A DNA stretch of 64,000 nt from Ecdyonurus torrentis (GCA_949318235.1 OX439137.1:6246641-6310640), one strand, 5' to 3'. Shown: positions 1 through 14,753, counted from the first letter of the stretch. Translations and numbers: made by a program. The notes: generated by a model not told the origin, from the letters alone.

Positions 1-526
1 TCATTAGCTCCTTTTTGCCTTAGATTTTTCTCTAAAATGCTATTTCGTAAAGTTAATTTATTTATTTGCTCCAAAACACGAAATAATGACGAAATCCTAT
101 TGCTTTTTTACTTCAGTAAGATTGTGCAATGATCAATATCAATGAAAAATGTTCTCCACTCCGTGTATATATTTTAAACTTATTAAATTATAAAACATTT
201 GAAATGTGAACGAAAAATAAATGTTATGGTCTTTATAATTAATTTAAAATGTAAATACAGCTTGATGTTAAATATAGTTTTAATTAATTTAATAAATGCA
301 TGTTCTGGTTTTTCTATGTAACAAATAATTGAATTTTCATTTATATGATATAGTTATGTACGTACATAGAAATATAATGAGGAAATATAAAAACTAGGTT
401 ATGTGGTTCTTAGAAAAATATGTTTGCAAATAATTAAATCCTATCGTGGTTATATAAAATCAGCACAGTGATTTTTTTTACCTATATGTCGTGTTTGTAA
501 ACCAATATTGATTGAATTAAATAGAG

Positions 527-530
<4 letters not shown>

Positions 531-587
<57 letters not shown>
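531..587 (+). repeat. (GA)n microsatellite
   Basis: About 28 uninterrupted GA units. ORFs over it read LSLSLS and are artefacts. Confidence 0.97.
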
Positions 588-2019
588 CTGATTCTGCAGT
601 ACCGAAGGGTCAATATATATTTTAATTTTCACCGTATTTTGCCATAGCAATTTTGGTATTATTGTAAAAATTCTCTATAGGAATATTCAAATTAGAGTAC
701 CATTAAAACAATATGAGACCAAAAAAAAAAAAAAAAAAAAAAAAAAAGTCATTGAAACTCCCACTATAAGCTTTATGAACCTTTAATTTCAAACCCTCTA
801 TTAGAAAAATTAAACCCCATGCATAAGTTTCGTATATTTTAGCTACTCTTAATGTTAGTCCAAATTATCAAAGTGAAAAAAATAAATTATTAATTAATAA
901 GAGCAGCGAACGGTCACTTTTTAATCACCTATTAGCCATTTACTGATCTCACTCCTTAAACAGAGAGAGAGAGAGAGAGAGAAGCTGATTTCAGGTTCAA
1001 TCAACTGCATTCTGTAAATAAATATTATATACTTTCAAAGTAAGAAAAAGCTTTTAAACACACACAAAAAAAAAGTAGAAAAACGAAACTGTAAAGAAAT
1101 ATATATATATATATAAATATATACAAAAAGGTGAATCTAAGGTCAAAAGAGCAATATTTAGGTAAAGCTCTTTTAAACATTTAATTTACGATATATTTTT
1201 ATATGTTAAAGATGCTGTCACAATAAGAGAATTAGATTTTCTTTTATGTTATAAAAAGTTAAAGGAATTTGAAGAGAGGGGAAAAAATGTCGTAAAAATC
1301 TCAAGATTTTCCCTGCTTTTTTTTAATATTTATTACGTATATTATCTCATACAAAAGCAGACTTAAAAACTTAGTATAATTTATATTAAAAAATATATTT
1401 ATAGTTATAATTTTGTGTAGAGATATTTCTTACTTTGCAAGAAGAAAATACGTAGCATTAAGTACTAAAGTTCATACTCGTCATATTATAAGCACAGGTA
1501 TACTGTAATTTTTAAATCCATTATATAGAAATTTCATAACATATACGCAGGTCTCCATATAGGAATGCATTGTATGATCATAAGGAAGTATAGAGCAAAA
1601 TTTTATCACAAAATTTTAACGCAATTTCGCTAATGTGAGAGAATTTAATTATCAGTCTATTGGCCATTGATAATTGTCTTTATTTTTGTATTATTAAAGG
1701 AATTTAAATCTGTTTTCATTATAATATGTATACAATTATTGGAAAAGCTTTTATTTTTTTACAATAATTTTAAACTGCCATTTTATAAACAGTTAATTCC
1801 TTTTGATCAATATAATAATTATATATATAAACTGTATATATAATTTGTTTATCTATTTAATCAGTTATATGAAGTAATTTTTAGATTAAACACATGTAAT
1901 ATTTCCGTATGTAATTCATATTAAAATGAAAAAGAGAAAGGTGCAAAAAACTGTAGTAGAAAACTCAATTGATTATACGAAATAATAAAATATAATTTTA
2001 TCTTGCAAAAATAAAGGGT

Positions 2020-2341
2020 TTAAAGGCATAGACCACATAAAACAAAATATGTGCTTTTTAATCAAAACACGAAATGGGATCTTCAAAACTGATGACATTT
2101 TTTACCAGAATGTTAAAAGAGAGAGAGCGTGAAAAAACTGTAAAGTAAGCAATTTGCGTGGCTATTCATGTTTATGACGTCAGAAACATGCAAAAGTTAG
2201 TATGAAAATGTATTGTGCGAATTTTCTGATTACTGCTACGGGGCTATTGTTGGGTTTTTAGACAAACTAATGTTATTTATGTAAATCCCATCAAGTGTTT
2301 TGTGATATAAATGCTTATGTTTTTCTCTGGTCTATTCCTTT
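2020..2341 (+). mobile_element. Family B MITE (TTAAAGGMATAGACCA ends)
   Basis: The inverted ends are TTAAAGGCATAGACCA and CTGGTCTATTCCTTTGA. The interior holds catgtttatgacgtcagaaac (a small palindrome), cactgctacggggct and cccatcaagtgttttgtgat, all shared by six copies. Confidence 0.85.
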
Positions 2342-3991
2342 GAGCTTGTATAGAAAAATGTTATATTTTATAATTTTGATTTTTATCACGTTAATGTATC
2401 AGATTTATTTAATAAGAAATTGTTCATTATATATATTTATATTGATTTTTGATGGATTTCAAGGTTGAATTATGAACATATAAGCAACTTCAGCTCTCTC
2501 TCTCTCTCTCTCTATCTATCTCTCTCTCACTCACTCAATAGGAGGGCTAAATGGTCAAGATTTTTTTTATAGGGTCACAGAAACTTTGACAGACTTGTAT
2601 ACCTATATATAATATACCTTTTTTTGATGTTCTATCCCGCTGTGATTTTAAATTTGTTTAATCACTAAAAAGCAGTTTATTTAACCGCTGAGTATACAAA
2701 AGTCAAATTAATGATTAATTTCAAACTATACGATTCAAAATTTTCTATTTGTCAAATAAAATAAAGTTTTGATTAATTTTTTAAAATTTAGATGCACAAT
2801 ATAGTACACCATGGTTTTAAATTTTTAATAAATATTGTTTAAAATTTTTGATAAAGTGAGATATTATTCATTATAAATTTACTTATAGGGTGAAGCCTTA
2901 TGTTCAAAGTCAAAGAGAGCAATAGGAATAAATAAAATAAAGTATAATATGTGCATGCGTGTGTTATTTTTACTTTGTAATCCATTGATTATTTGTACTA
3001 ACAAATAGTGTACCGCCAATGTATTGGGCGCAAGCCTGTTTTTGGTTGACAAATAAATAAATAAAATACATAAATAAATAAATTTTATGAATTTGCTTGC
3101 ACATCCATACCCATAGAAAATCATTAAATTTTCAAGCAAATAATTTAATTTTTTTGCATGATTGCAAATTCATTTCAATCCTCTTCTAAATTCAAAATTC
3201 CTAGAGTATTAAATTAGCATTATAAATGTATTTAATATTTTAAAAATAATCCTCATATTATTGACTCATATTTAAGTGCTGCCATTTTGTTGGTCAGGAT
3301 TACATAGGCCAGCATATGGAAAACACCATTTTTATTTTTGTAATAGCAAAAAAAAAAAAACTTCAAACCTCAATCAAAGCCTTATTTCTATAGCTCCTAA
3401 TAAGTTTGAAGAATATGAGAACAATTTTTACAGTTCAAATTAACTCTTTTTAAGTAAAAAAATTAGGAGAAATGATGTTTCCCCTATGCTGGACAATGCA
3501 TTAGGCACCACAAATATGGCGACAAAGCGCAAGGATGTGCAAGGGGTTTATAGTAAAGTAGGGCCTGTTTACGCGATGCAATATTATAAATGTACGATAT
3601 GAACTTGATTGCATGTGAATTTCCATTAAAAAGCTGATAATTTCCACTGATATGTTAGTAAAACTTCACTATAATGAAGTTAACAAAAAATGTGTCGTTT
3701 GAACAGACCAATAAATAAATAAATATGTAATTTCAGCTCATTTTGAGCAAGTTTTATATCATAACAGTGTAATATGAATAAATGTGTGTATGTGTTTGTG
3801 TGTGTTATAAAATACATATTTAGTATCTCTTAAATTAAGAAGAAAAAAAAATGAGCGTCGGCTTCTTTTTAGCACTGCAAATTTGAATATCGTAGACGGT
3901 TAATATCAAAGACTTCAAGCTTGCTTAAAACAAAAAACAGCGAAAGAAAAAAAAAACTTTTCCTTGATCTTCGTTACAAACGACAGCGAGG

Positions 3992-4030
<39 letters not shown>

Positions 4031-4756
4031 GGTATCAGAGCATACGAAGATCATTATTTCAACAAAAAAAAAAGTTTTCTCGGTAAGAAAATTAAGAGAA
4101 TTAAAATTCACATAAATATATACTATACCAACAGTTTTATATATTATGTACATCAGTATACATATAAAAAAATTATTTAGTTCATGGTTTAATTAACGAT
4201 GACAAAGATTAAGTGATTTAAAAATGGCGCCAAATTGACAGACAGATGTACTATAGCAAAGGATGCTGTCACAACATAACATGTTTTTCCTAAAACAAAG
4301 TTGATTAGGCATAAGAGGGAGACAGTGAGGGTATAATGAGACACATCCCACATTTAAAACAAAAGAGGGTGGAATGAATGAAATTTTAAAGATAAAGTAA
4401 AAATGTTTGCGATTTAAAACTTTTTCTTTTGATATTATTATAGAATCGTGATTTTTCTTCTATATATTTGTTAATTTATAGTCTGTTTGTTTTATATCTA
4501 TTTATTTTACAAGCTATATTATACAAACAAAAACACATTATAGAAAGAAAAAAGTAAATAGAAAGAATTTAACGTTAGGGGGGATAACGAGACTCAAAAT
4601 GAGGTAATTTGTAAAAGTTAGGCGACTTTTTTTTTCTTTTTTTTTCCCCCGCGCAGAGTGATATATTTAAATATTAAAGAACAGTGAACAGTACAATGGA
4701 TCACCGCACTAAAAAAAAAAAAATTACGTATATTTTGAAATCGAATATTTTGAATC

Positions 4757-5134
4757 GAGCACTGGCAGCTTAGTGGATGCATGTCTGACTCGTCTGCGAG
4801 GGGACACGGCTTCGATTCCCGGGTGTGGCAAGATTTTTCACAAAAAACTCAAGACACCGGGAATCCACAGTGCATTCGGGAGGTAATGGATATATCTCAG
4901 GGAATCCATTGCCGACCTTCCTGACCGAGGTTTCCATGGTTTCCTCGGTATGTAAAGGTGAATGCCGGGAAGGATTTGCCAGGCCATGGCCGACCCGCCA
5001 TGGAAGAACCCGCGAATCTTATGATAGGGTTTCGGAAGTCTCTGGAGTGTAAATTCAGTATAAATGCATTGTAAATATGTAAATAACTCTAGCATAAGTT
5101 GTACCTCGCCTAGAGATTTGATAGAAAAAAAAAT
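4757..5134 (+). mobile_element. tRNA-derived SINE
   Basis: The 5' end has Pol III boxes: an A-box-like tggcagcttagtgg (from 4763) and a B-box-like ggcttcgattccc (4808-4820), about 45 bp apart as in a tRNA. A GC-richer unrelated body of about 230 bp follows, then an AT-rich tail ending in A9. It is much more GC- and CpG-rich than its surroundings. Short ORFs inside it are not genes. No clear target duplication was seen. Confidence 0.75.
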
Positions 5135-5261
5135 ATATATAGTGAAATTTCACTTTCGCAATGACAGGATATTATGCCGTTTATCCCCGCTATATATATT
5201 TATATTACATTTTCACTTTATATTTAAAAACAACATTATTCAATAATTTTTCACTGGTATA

Positions 5262-5561
5262 GGGTGTATGCGGATGACGTCATATTTAATGCGCTTGGAG
5301 GCCATACTGGAGTAGTGAATAACATTGCTCAGCATAGGACAAACTTCATTTAAACCAATTTTCTTTAAGAAATTGGTTAATTTTTTGTTATTGTTATTTT
5401 TCTCACATACTTGAGATACTAATTCAACATATTTACAGCATCAATTCTCTCAAAAATATTGCATAGCGTTTTTAAACTGGCAAAAAGATTTTTTGCCCTA
5501 TGCCACCCATGTTATTGAGTTATCCAACATGGCGTTGACTTTAACATAAATGCATACACCC
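5262..5561 (+). mobile_element. Family A MITE (GGGTGTATGC ends), 300 bp
   Basis: The inverted ends are GGGTGTATGC and GCATACACCC. Internal landmarks shared by all copies are gatgacgtcat near the left end, ttgctcagcataggacaaac and ctcaaaaatattgcatag. It is non-coding and flanked by TA-rich sequence. Confidence 0.85.
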
Positions 5562-6084
5562 AATACACTATATACTTTGTAAATTCACATTTGTTGCAGC
5601 AATGATTGTAACAATATTTTTAGTTGATAATAAATAAATATTATTGGTACTTATCGATTTAATTTCTATAATACAAATTACAGGAAAGCTAACGATCATA
5701 TGATGAGACATATTGTTGTTATAGATTATAAAGGTTATCGAAATTATATTGTATTTATACGTCATGTCAAAATTGAAACGCATTTAATCCAAAATGAAAA
5801 CCCGGTTTACAAATAATAAGAAAATTATTTATTCATGATGCTGATTAAAAGTTTTGTTGAACTGTTGCTTTGCTGCTGTGAATATGAAATTGAAAATTAA
5901 ATCAATAATGTACGAGTGTCCAAATATATTAATTGAGTGTAAATTATTAATTAGAGAGGGAAAAGAGTAAGTGAGTGAGAGGGGGGGGGGATGTAGGTTT
6001 TAATTATCTTGACAATGCAAAAGTTTGTCAACATAAGCGCAAGACTCTTCAACTACTTCAAGTTGTATGGAGGACCATGATAGC

Positions 6085-6123
<39 letters not shown>

Positions 6124-6224
6124 GCGAGAGGGATTACGCTGGGGAGAAAAATTATTTCGAAATAATAAGAGAAGTTTTTTGAGTTCGTATTTACTGGTGT
6201 ATAATATATTTATAACTATAAAAG

Positions 6225-6257
<33 letters not shown>

Positions 6258-6737
6258 ATGATTTTGAGGAGTATAGAAATAATATTGAATTTTGTGACAG
6301 AAAAAACGCATTGATAATAAAAAATAGTTATACTACACCTCTTTTCACAAAAATTCATACGTAAATGCATTTTATAGCATATAGATAAACGAAGCAGCTT
6401 TTGTGGGAGGAGCTGTATATGAATAATTGGAAAATTTAATACTTCTTTTATTTATTTAAAGAAGTCCACAGCACTGCATAAATATTTGACAATCTGTCAT
6501 CAATACTGTAAAAATCAATGTTAGAAATCTGAATAATGCTTTTTTTTAATATATATATAGACGACGAAAAAATGTTTTGCTCATACAACTAAAAAATCAG
6601 CAAAATTAATGTACTACCCACTTATTGAAATTTGTAATATAATATTGATTGAATTTATATGATTGTTTATATTCCCCGTTAGAATTTTAAAGACTTTTTT
6701 TATATATATGTAAATATAATTATATAGTTGTTATAGT

Positions 6738-6934
6738 CAGGGGCGGATCCAGGAAATGTGTTTGGGGGGGGGCGATCTCCTAGAAAATTAACAATGTAGG
6801 ACCGGGGAGGGGGGGGGGGTTAGCGCGCCGCAGGCGAAAAATTTTATTTGGCCACGCCCCTTTTTGGAAAATATTGCAAAATTAGTATGCCTTTGAAAAA
6901 ATATTCTTGAATTGCAAAATTTTTGATTTGGTAG

Positions 6935-6965
<31 letters not shown>

Positions 6966-7608
6966 AAGCAAAAAGAAAAAAGTAAAAGTTGGACAAATGA
7001 TTTCTGAAATATTTTCTATTTTCATCTCTTTGTAAAATTATTAATGTTATTTCACTGAAAAAAAAAAAAAAAAAAAAAAACTTGAAAAAAAAAAGAGCAA
7101 AATTTAAATAAATTATTAATATTGTGTATTATTTTATTATTATTAATTTATTTTTTATTATTATTTTTTTTATACACCAATTTACTAAAAATTGTTTTAC
7201 AATTTTTCAAACTATTATCGATATTGTAAAACATAAAACTTATATTTGGATGGAAAAATATTTTGAGATAAAAATTATAAAATTTACATTAAAGTTTTTT
7301 TTTTTTTTTTTAGTTCTTATCGCGAGCAAAATATTTCGTGGATGTCCAATTATTAACAGAACTACATCTCTGATATATTACCCTGATGACATGACAACTA
7401 GGGGATGTTAAAAAAATTATTTTTTGTTATACTGTATTTACTGTAGTCAGGATTCAAATGCTTATCCAGCAATAAAAGTTGCGCCGAAGGCGCAAAAAAA
7501 ATTTTTTTCGACTAAATTTTTTTCAACTTTTGCTCATTTTTTTCCACCCACGTGGGCCGTTTGGGGGGGGCGGTCGCCCCCACCGCCCCCCCCCTGGATC
7601 CGCCCCTG
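6738..7608. mobile_element. Non-autonomous hAT transposon, 871 bp, 8-bp TSD
   Basis: The termini CAGGGGCGGATCCAGG and CCTGGATCCGCCCCTG are perfect inverted repeats. They are flanked by an exact 8-bp duplication GTTATAGT (6730-6737 and 7609-7616), which is the hAT hallmark. The interior is homopolymer-rich, with GCGCC...GGCGC stretches near both ends, and encodes no transposase. Confidence 0.92.
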
Positions 7609-7695
7609 GTTATAGTAATGTGTAATGTATTAATACAATACTGATCATAACTGTGATATATCTATAGACCAACGCTTGTTGTAGCTATTTATTTT

Positions 7696-7697
<2 letters not shown>

Positions 7698-7756
<59 letters not shown>

Positions 7757-7757
7757 A
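7698..7757 (+). repeat. (AT)n microsatellite
   Basis: A TA tract with one break (tatattatat), 80 bp downstream of the hAT element at 6738. Confidence 0.95.
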
Positions 7758-8227
7758 TAATATGTCAGTATATATGAACTGTCTGGGTAAATAAAATTTC
7801 TTTTTTATATTTTTATCGTGTTTTCTAAACTTCATGTCTCACATTTTTTTTTTAATAATATTATATGAGAACTTTTATATAAAGTGTCGACATGTTCTTG
7901 TTCAAATATTTGATCAGTGATATACTGAATTATATAAATATTGCTAGTATATAGGTAGCACAATATGTATCACTGTAATACATTAGAGAACTCAAATATT
8001 TATATTATGCACAAATCATATTTATACTTATATTGATACATTTTAATTTTTAAGTTACATTTTTTATTTTATAAGCTTTAATGTAATTATACGAGGCTCG
8101 TATTTCTCTGAAGTTTAATATTTGAACTTTGAACCCTCCTATAATGTCATTTGAAAGTCACTTACATCCCACCTATAACAAAACTACCCATATTACTATT
8201 TTTAACAAATATTTCAGGAGGTACGTA

Positions 8228-8349
8228 CAGCTCTGGCCAAAAGTTCCCGAACGGGGCAGCGGCGGCCGCTGCGTTTTCTCATAAAGATAACATAGTGCAT
8301 GGTTGCGGGTTGCCTATGCAAATCATTCGGAAACTTTTGGCCAGAGCTG
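8228..8349. mobile_element. Tc1-like MITE (family F), 122 bp
   Basis: The ends CAGCTCTGGCCAAAAGTTCC and cttttggccagagctg are flanked by TA on both sides. CAGNNNTGGCCAAAAGT is a known Tc1-type terminus. The core is GC-rich (gcagcggcggccgctgc). The ORF across it is spurious. Confidence 0.88.
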
Positions 8350-8566
8350 TACATGTGAGTATCAGATAAGGGTGGAAAATATATTTCAAATAAGAAGCGT
8401 AAAATTAAAATAATACTACCTAAAATGTTTGATAATTTAAAGATAACTTATACATGAGTATAGTTCTTATACTTATAATATGGTAATAAAATCAGATTCT
8501 ACGCAAGTTTAATTCAAATCATAAAACAATATCTTATATTGAAGGTTATTATAAGATTTCATTGAA

Positions 8567-8601
<35 letters not shown>

Positions 8602-8913
8602 TTTTGGCTTAAATTAAAATAGATTATATATCTGTTGGATTTTTTTTTTTTTTTTTTTTTTGCATATGACAACTTGCATATGATAATAAAGTGCAATATA
8701 GTAATAAAAATATGTATATAGAAAATTATAAAATGTAATTAATTATGATGTTGTCTTTGTAAAATTATGACGTATTCTGTATTATATACTGCAAAGTCAT
8801 GTTACGTATATAATCATATTTAAAATCTCTCATTTTTAGTCTTATAATTTTTTGTCTTTTTGTTTAAAAGACGAAAAAATGGAAATATGAACAGTGTTAT
8901 TTTTATATATTTT

Positions 8914-9022
<109 letters not shown>

Positions 9023-9487
9023 ATGGCACACATACAGCACATACTCACAGAGATAATGAGCGCACATATTTGACATCCCCTGCACATACACATAACTTGA
9101 CAACGAAAAGATGACTCACTCGTTACTTTAATAACTTAGAAGAAAAAAAAGTGAAGTACTATTCATATATCTCTAATTATGATTTTTTTAATAATTAAAA
9201 CTGCATAAAATATTCTTTTTGTTTTATTAAAAAAATATAATATAAAGCACGTACTACTCTTTTAAGAATTTTTTTTTTTTTTTTTTTTTTTTTTTAGTCG
9301 ATGAGTTTTACAAGATTATGAGTACTTGCCATATATGATAGGACAAAAAAAAAAAATGAAAAAATTGAAGAAAAAAAAAAAGAGGTAAAAAAAATTATTT
9401 CTGCTGATCGTTAGTATAATTATGTCTAATTTCCTTATTATGCTGGCTAAAAATCAAAATTAAATTTTATTATTACCATCCGTTAAT

Positions 9488-9603
<116 letters not shown>

Positions 9604-9744
9604 ACAACAATAAATATACGAGTAAAGAAATAAAGTCAAACTTACGAGTTTCCAACTATAGATTTGTGCTAATATCCGCTTCCGGGCTTTAAACCAAAAA
9701 GTCTCCAAGTATCTAAACATTCAAAAATTAAAGATATACGTATA

Positions 9745-9875
9745 TAATAATTATGCTAGCCAATTTGTAGCACAATTTGTTCAATTGAACAAATAATTTA
9801 TGCTGTTCACTTCATATTTTTAAAAATAAATTTATGAAAACATAAATACAGCATAAATTACGTAATTTATTCTTT
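9745..9875. repeat. Family Q (TTATGCTG-rich) repeat
   Basis: It is built from tttatgctg and cagcataaatt motifs around ttgttcaattgaacaa. The same words recur at 43795, 56880 and 58325. Confidence 0.5.
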
Positions 9876-10628
9876 CCTTATGAATAGTTTTAAGTTTTAA
9901 AATTATACAAAATTTGATGTCAAAGAAAAAGTTAAATACCTGAAGATATTGGAAACCTCGTCTTTAAAATCTTTTATTATTATTATTACTACCTAACCAA
10001 TAATTATCCATTATATAAAGTATGCGGTGAACCAAAAGCTCCTCACTTTTCTTAACTCTATACGCTCTGAGCGCGAGGTATTTAGTGTTTACATTATAAC
10101 TTCTTTCATGTGTACGAGATGGAATATATTTTTACCACTATACACAGCCAGCCCGCCCGCACACATATACATACAAACCCTAAGCCTTTTTTTTTTTTTT
10201 TTTTAACTTTCAAAGTTTGTTTTCTTAGCTGGTTTTAGTTGCCATAACATTGACACTGTTTGTTTCAATCATCTGTCAAATATATCAACATAATCATCGA
10301 TATGTCAATAAAGTCGATCAATCGAATTTTTGACATGTCTCTGAACTATATTAATGTGCTGGTATTTAAAAACTTTGAAAATGAACTAGACATTGGAGTT
10401 TAAATGCATGCGTTAAAGGTAGTGACGTATAATTATGCATAATATACAATTAGAGTAGGGTAAATTTAGAAGATCTGGATGTACAGTATACATTTAAATG
10501 TGTGTTGGAAAACATAGACCATTATTATTATTTTTTTTTTTTTAATCATTTTAGCATTGTTAGGCTATCCTTCTTTTTGTTAAAATTATACTGTAATTAG
10601 AAAGGTGAAATTTAAATGTCGAAAATCA

Positions 10629-10990
10629 TAAAGGAATAGACCGAAGAAGAAAACATTAGCATTTATATCTCAAAACACTTAATGGGACTTACATAAATAA
10701 CTTTAGTTTGTCTCAAAACCCAACTGAAGCTCCGTATTATATATAGCAGTGATCAGATAATTTCGATTTATGCAACCCGCACAACATTTTTTACTAATTT
10801 TTGCATATTTCTGACGTCAGAAACATGAATAGTCACGCAAATTGTATATTTATACTTCACATTATTTTCATGCTCTCTCGTGGGGCTACATTAACAATCT
10901 GGTAGAAATTGTCCTCAGTTTTGAAGATCACATTTCGTGTTTATTCATTAAAAAGCACAACATGTTGTTTTATGTGGTCTATGGCTTTAA
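10629..10990 (-). mobile_element. Family B MITE, inverted
   Basis: It runs from ataaaggaatagacc to ggtctatggctttaa. It contains TGACGTCA at 10812. Confidence 0.85.
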
Positions 10991-11499
10991 TGTATTAAAT
11001 TTTTGTTAGTATACATTAAAAAAAAAATCACTGGTGAAATAGTGGTTAATATCACAATTAAATTGAAACATTTTGGGCTCCAGCAGCAGATGAAAAAGTT
11101 TATTTTTTGTATTATATGTACAGTATAGTTCAGGGACAAAAATGTGCTGTCCAATTTGTTGAGACAAAAATGAAAATAAATTATTGAACTTAAATTCTTC
11201 AACCCTTTTTCATATATAAACATAAAAACTCAAAAGGTCTATATCCATATTAACCTTGATAAACTGGAAGTTAATTCATCATAATGAGAAAGATAGCTAG
11301 AGAATGTTATAGAAATTCTCATCAAAAGTGAGTAAACAATTCAATTATAATTTTTATTTAAACTATTCGGTTTTTCAATTGATTCTTTAAAAAAAAAAAT
11401 AGAAAATCAGCTAAAAAATTTCGTAACGAAAAGAACTTGTTATTTTGAGAATTGATGTGATTGAAAAGGACATATGGCTGTAATAAAGTGCAAATAATG

Positions 11500-11503
<4 letters not shown>

Positions 11504-11580
<77 letters not shown>

Positions 11581-11589
11581 TCTCTCTCT
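11504..11589 (+). repeat. (CT)n microsatellite
   Basis: A CT tract with one ccctc interruption near its right end. Confidence 0.97.
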
Positions 11590-11851
11590 GAACAAAACTC
11601 TCATATAAATGCAGAAAACTTGATACTCTCTAGAGACACACAAAGTCAAAGTTCATTTTGGTTTCAATGTTATACAAAAATTTACACTTGAAGGAACCAT
11701 AACTTGCAGACTTATATATAAGCCAAATATTATTATGGTATCTAAAATATCAAAAAGCAGTAAAATCACTTTTTTTTTCTTTTTTTTTTAACTCTAAAAT
11801 TATGGAAGATGATAATTTGATATTACTGTAATTTTCAGCCTTTGAAATTGT

Positions 11852-11955
<104 letters not shown>

Positions 11956-12389
11956 ATTCAAAAATTATTCTTATATTTAAAAAAAATATATATACGTAAA
12001 TGAAAGTTTGATTATGTCTGAGAGAGAGAGCGAGAGAGAGAGAGAGAGAAAATATGACTATTCATATGACAATATGACAATTCATATGCATCATGTGTTA
12101 TTAAACGTTGCATTGCATACTTAAAAAAAAATACTTAAAAGTCTTCTATAAATTTTTATTGCAAATATAATTTTACTTGAAAAGCTAGTTTTATTAGAAC
12201 ACCCGAATTTATTAATTTAAAAAAAAAAAAGCGAGTAAACAAAGAATAAAAATAGAAAATAAAAAGTTTTAAGAGAGCTTACTTGAATTGGGGAAAAAAA
12301 GAGAATGCTGAAGATTTTGACGCACAAAAAAATAATTATTGGTATTTGGAAAAGAGATGAAATTGAAAAAAATGGGATCACACACACAC

Positions 12390-12391
<2 letters not shown>

Positions 12392-12449
<58 letters not shown>
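12392..12449 (+). repeat. (GA)n microsatellite after (CA)n
   Basis: A short CACACA run passes into about 28 GA units. Confidence 0.95.
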
Positions 12450-12450
<1 letters not shown>

Positions 12451-12941
12451 AGCGTGATATTTGCATGATATTGTTTGATAAGGGAGATTTCTGTAGGCAG
12501 CTGTCACTTGTGTCTCACCACAAGCGCGGCTGTGTTTGACATCATGTCCCCCCACCCCATATCTCTCACTGTGGACCCCCCAGACCCCCCCCCTCCCTTC
12601 TCTTCTCTATATATCTGTCGCTATGTCACAAAACTACATTGAGATCAGTGTGAAATTATTTCGCACATCAAATTAATTGAAATTTATACCAGGTGTCATT
12701 ATAACAAATTTAAAATATTTTTTTACTAATGTTATATTTTATATATTATATATCATTGATAAATTAGTATAATTAATTATTTAAAATATTTAATTGTAAA
12801 TAATGAAGTTTATAATTTATGATGTAAATACTTTTGTTAAAAATGTCTATGTTGGTTTATATTTAAAAGGGTTATAACCTTAATATATATGTTTCTATTT
12901 TTGTACCAATTAACTTTGATTATGTTACTTGTTTTTATAAT

Positions 12942-12977
<36 letters not shown>

Positions 12978-13658
12978 TCTCTTGTCACTACTGAACACAT
13001 TAGAGATACTAAAACGTCCAAGGGATATTTTAAAAACTATACAGAGAGCGATTTTTCGATTTAACTTTTCTGTGTAGTTTTACTAATAATAATATAATAT
13101 GTATTTTTATGTTTACTGTACTATTATTATTATTATTTTTTTTTTATTATATTATTATTATTATTATTATTATGAATTCTTTTCTTTCTTCTTGTGTAAC
13201 ATGCAGCTTTCTGCATGACACGTATTATTATTATTATTATTTTATTTTTTTTTTTTTTTTCATTATCAATTTCTGCAATTTAAATTTACAGTCACTCATT
13301 GCAATAAAGCCGTATATGTTTACACAATACAATATTTTGATCGTATATATATATACATGTAATTATCTTAAGCACTTATAATCCTAAAAGTATAGAACTA
13401 TTAACTAACATAATTATATAAGTATGAAACACGACTGAAAAAAGAAAAAATGTTTCAAGAAACAAAAAGTTGTATTATATTTTTGCACATATAGAAAGGT
13501 TTTGAATTGATTTTTTTTTGTATTACGCAACAAACAGGCTAAATTTAAGAAAAAAATAAAAATAATTATGGGGAATTTTAGTTTTATTTTATACATACTG
13601 TGTATAAAGTTGCAGTTTTACTAACTTTACTTAAAAACATTTTGTATATGCATAGCAC

Positions 13659-13691
<33 letters not shown>

Positions 13692-14221
13692 AATAAGTTT
13701 TCTTGTTTTAATATAGTTGCAATTTGAAGCGTAAAGAGAAGTTCATAGAGTGTAAATAATTTGCGACGTTTCATTTGCATCTGCGTGCATTTGTGGTTTA
13801 TACATAGAGAGAGCTGAGAGAGAGAGAGAGAGAGAGAGAGGAGTGCATTATCATAGTTATTGCCATACTGTCTCAAATAATAATTATAAACTTTTAAGAA
13901 GAAGTTATTTTAATGAAGAGACTATAAAATGACATCTGGTAGCAGTTAATGAAACTGGAAATAATAATATTATTATTTTATACCCATATGAATGTTACCA
14001 TTATGTTTATATAAGACATTTATTGTAATATTATGATATTAGAACTCATATAATAAAATTCTATATTATATTATATGAGAGTGCATTAAAACTGGAATTT
14101 CTCTATTGCAAATTTCTATATTATGCAATAAATATTCACCCCTACGTGATGGATCCCGTCATCTTGCACATCATAGAATTCCTAAGTTATATTATATAGG
14201 AACTTTATTCTTTACTTTTAA

Positions 14222-14530
14222 GGCGGGAAATCAGGTACTACGGGATTTGACTAAAAACTTGTAAAGAAAGAAAAATCTGAAATTTTGCACAGCCATACAT
14301 TAGGATAAGGCATCGTCATAAATGTACAAAAATTGGTGGGGTCACCATGCTAGATTTTAAAGTTCTAGTCCCATAAGAACCTATGTTAATTTCAATAATT
14401 ATTTTCTCTCTTATCTGAGGGACACGGGCTCTGAAAATTTTATCATAAGTAGCTATTAATATTAACTTTCAAATGACATCATAAAGTTTTATTTTTAGAT
14501 TTTGAGATACTAGCTATCTATATACAACCC
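14222..14530 (-). mobile_element. Family C TTAA-flanked repeat
   Basis: TTAA lies on both sides (14218-14221, 14531-14534). It begins GGCGGGAAATC and ends TATACAACCC. This is the cleanest intact copy (309 bp), inverted relative to 37193. Confidence 0.8.
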
Positions 14531-14753
14531 TTAAATTAAAATACGGTCTTTTTTATGTCCACACTTTGTCTATAGTTCTTTGATTATTATAAAAGTATAA
14601 AAAAAAAATGATATTAATTTCAACGCGGATAATATTAGTACGGAGTTTATGCTACCATTTATGGTATAGCATAAAATGTTCCTACATTGGAACAGTACAA
14701 ATATATATAGTTATGCTATATAGTATAATACTACACAACATAATATTTTTATA

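Larger units (their letters stand above)
1..4756. other. Intergenic, no gene seen
   Basis: AT-rich DNA with short GA tracts (961-982, 3990-4022), one family B MITE and an (AATA)n tail near 3050-3080. That tail looks like the 3' end of a retroposon, but its body was not recognised. Confidence 0.6.

Noticed and set aside
4825..5095. Overlapping + and - ORFs of 75 and 85 codons
   Set aside because: They lie wholly within the tRNA-derived SINE.
8151..8369. 72-codon ORF with poly-Ala stretch
   Set aside because: The Ala run is the GC core of the Tc1-like MITE, and both ends of the MITE are in the ORF.
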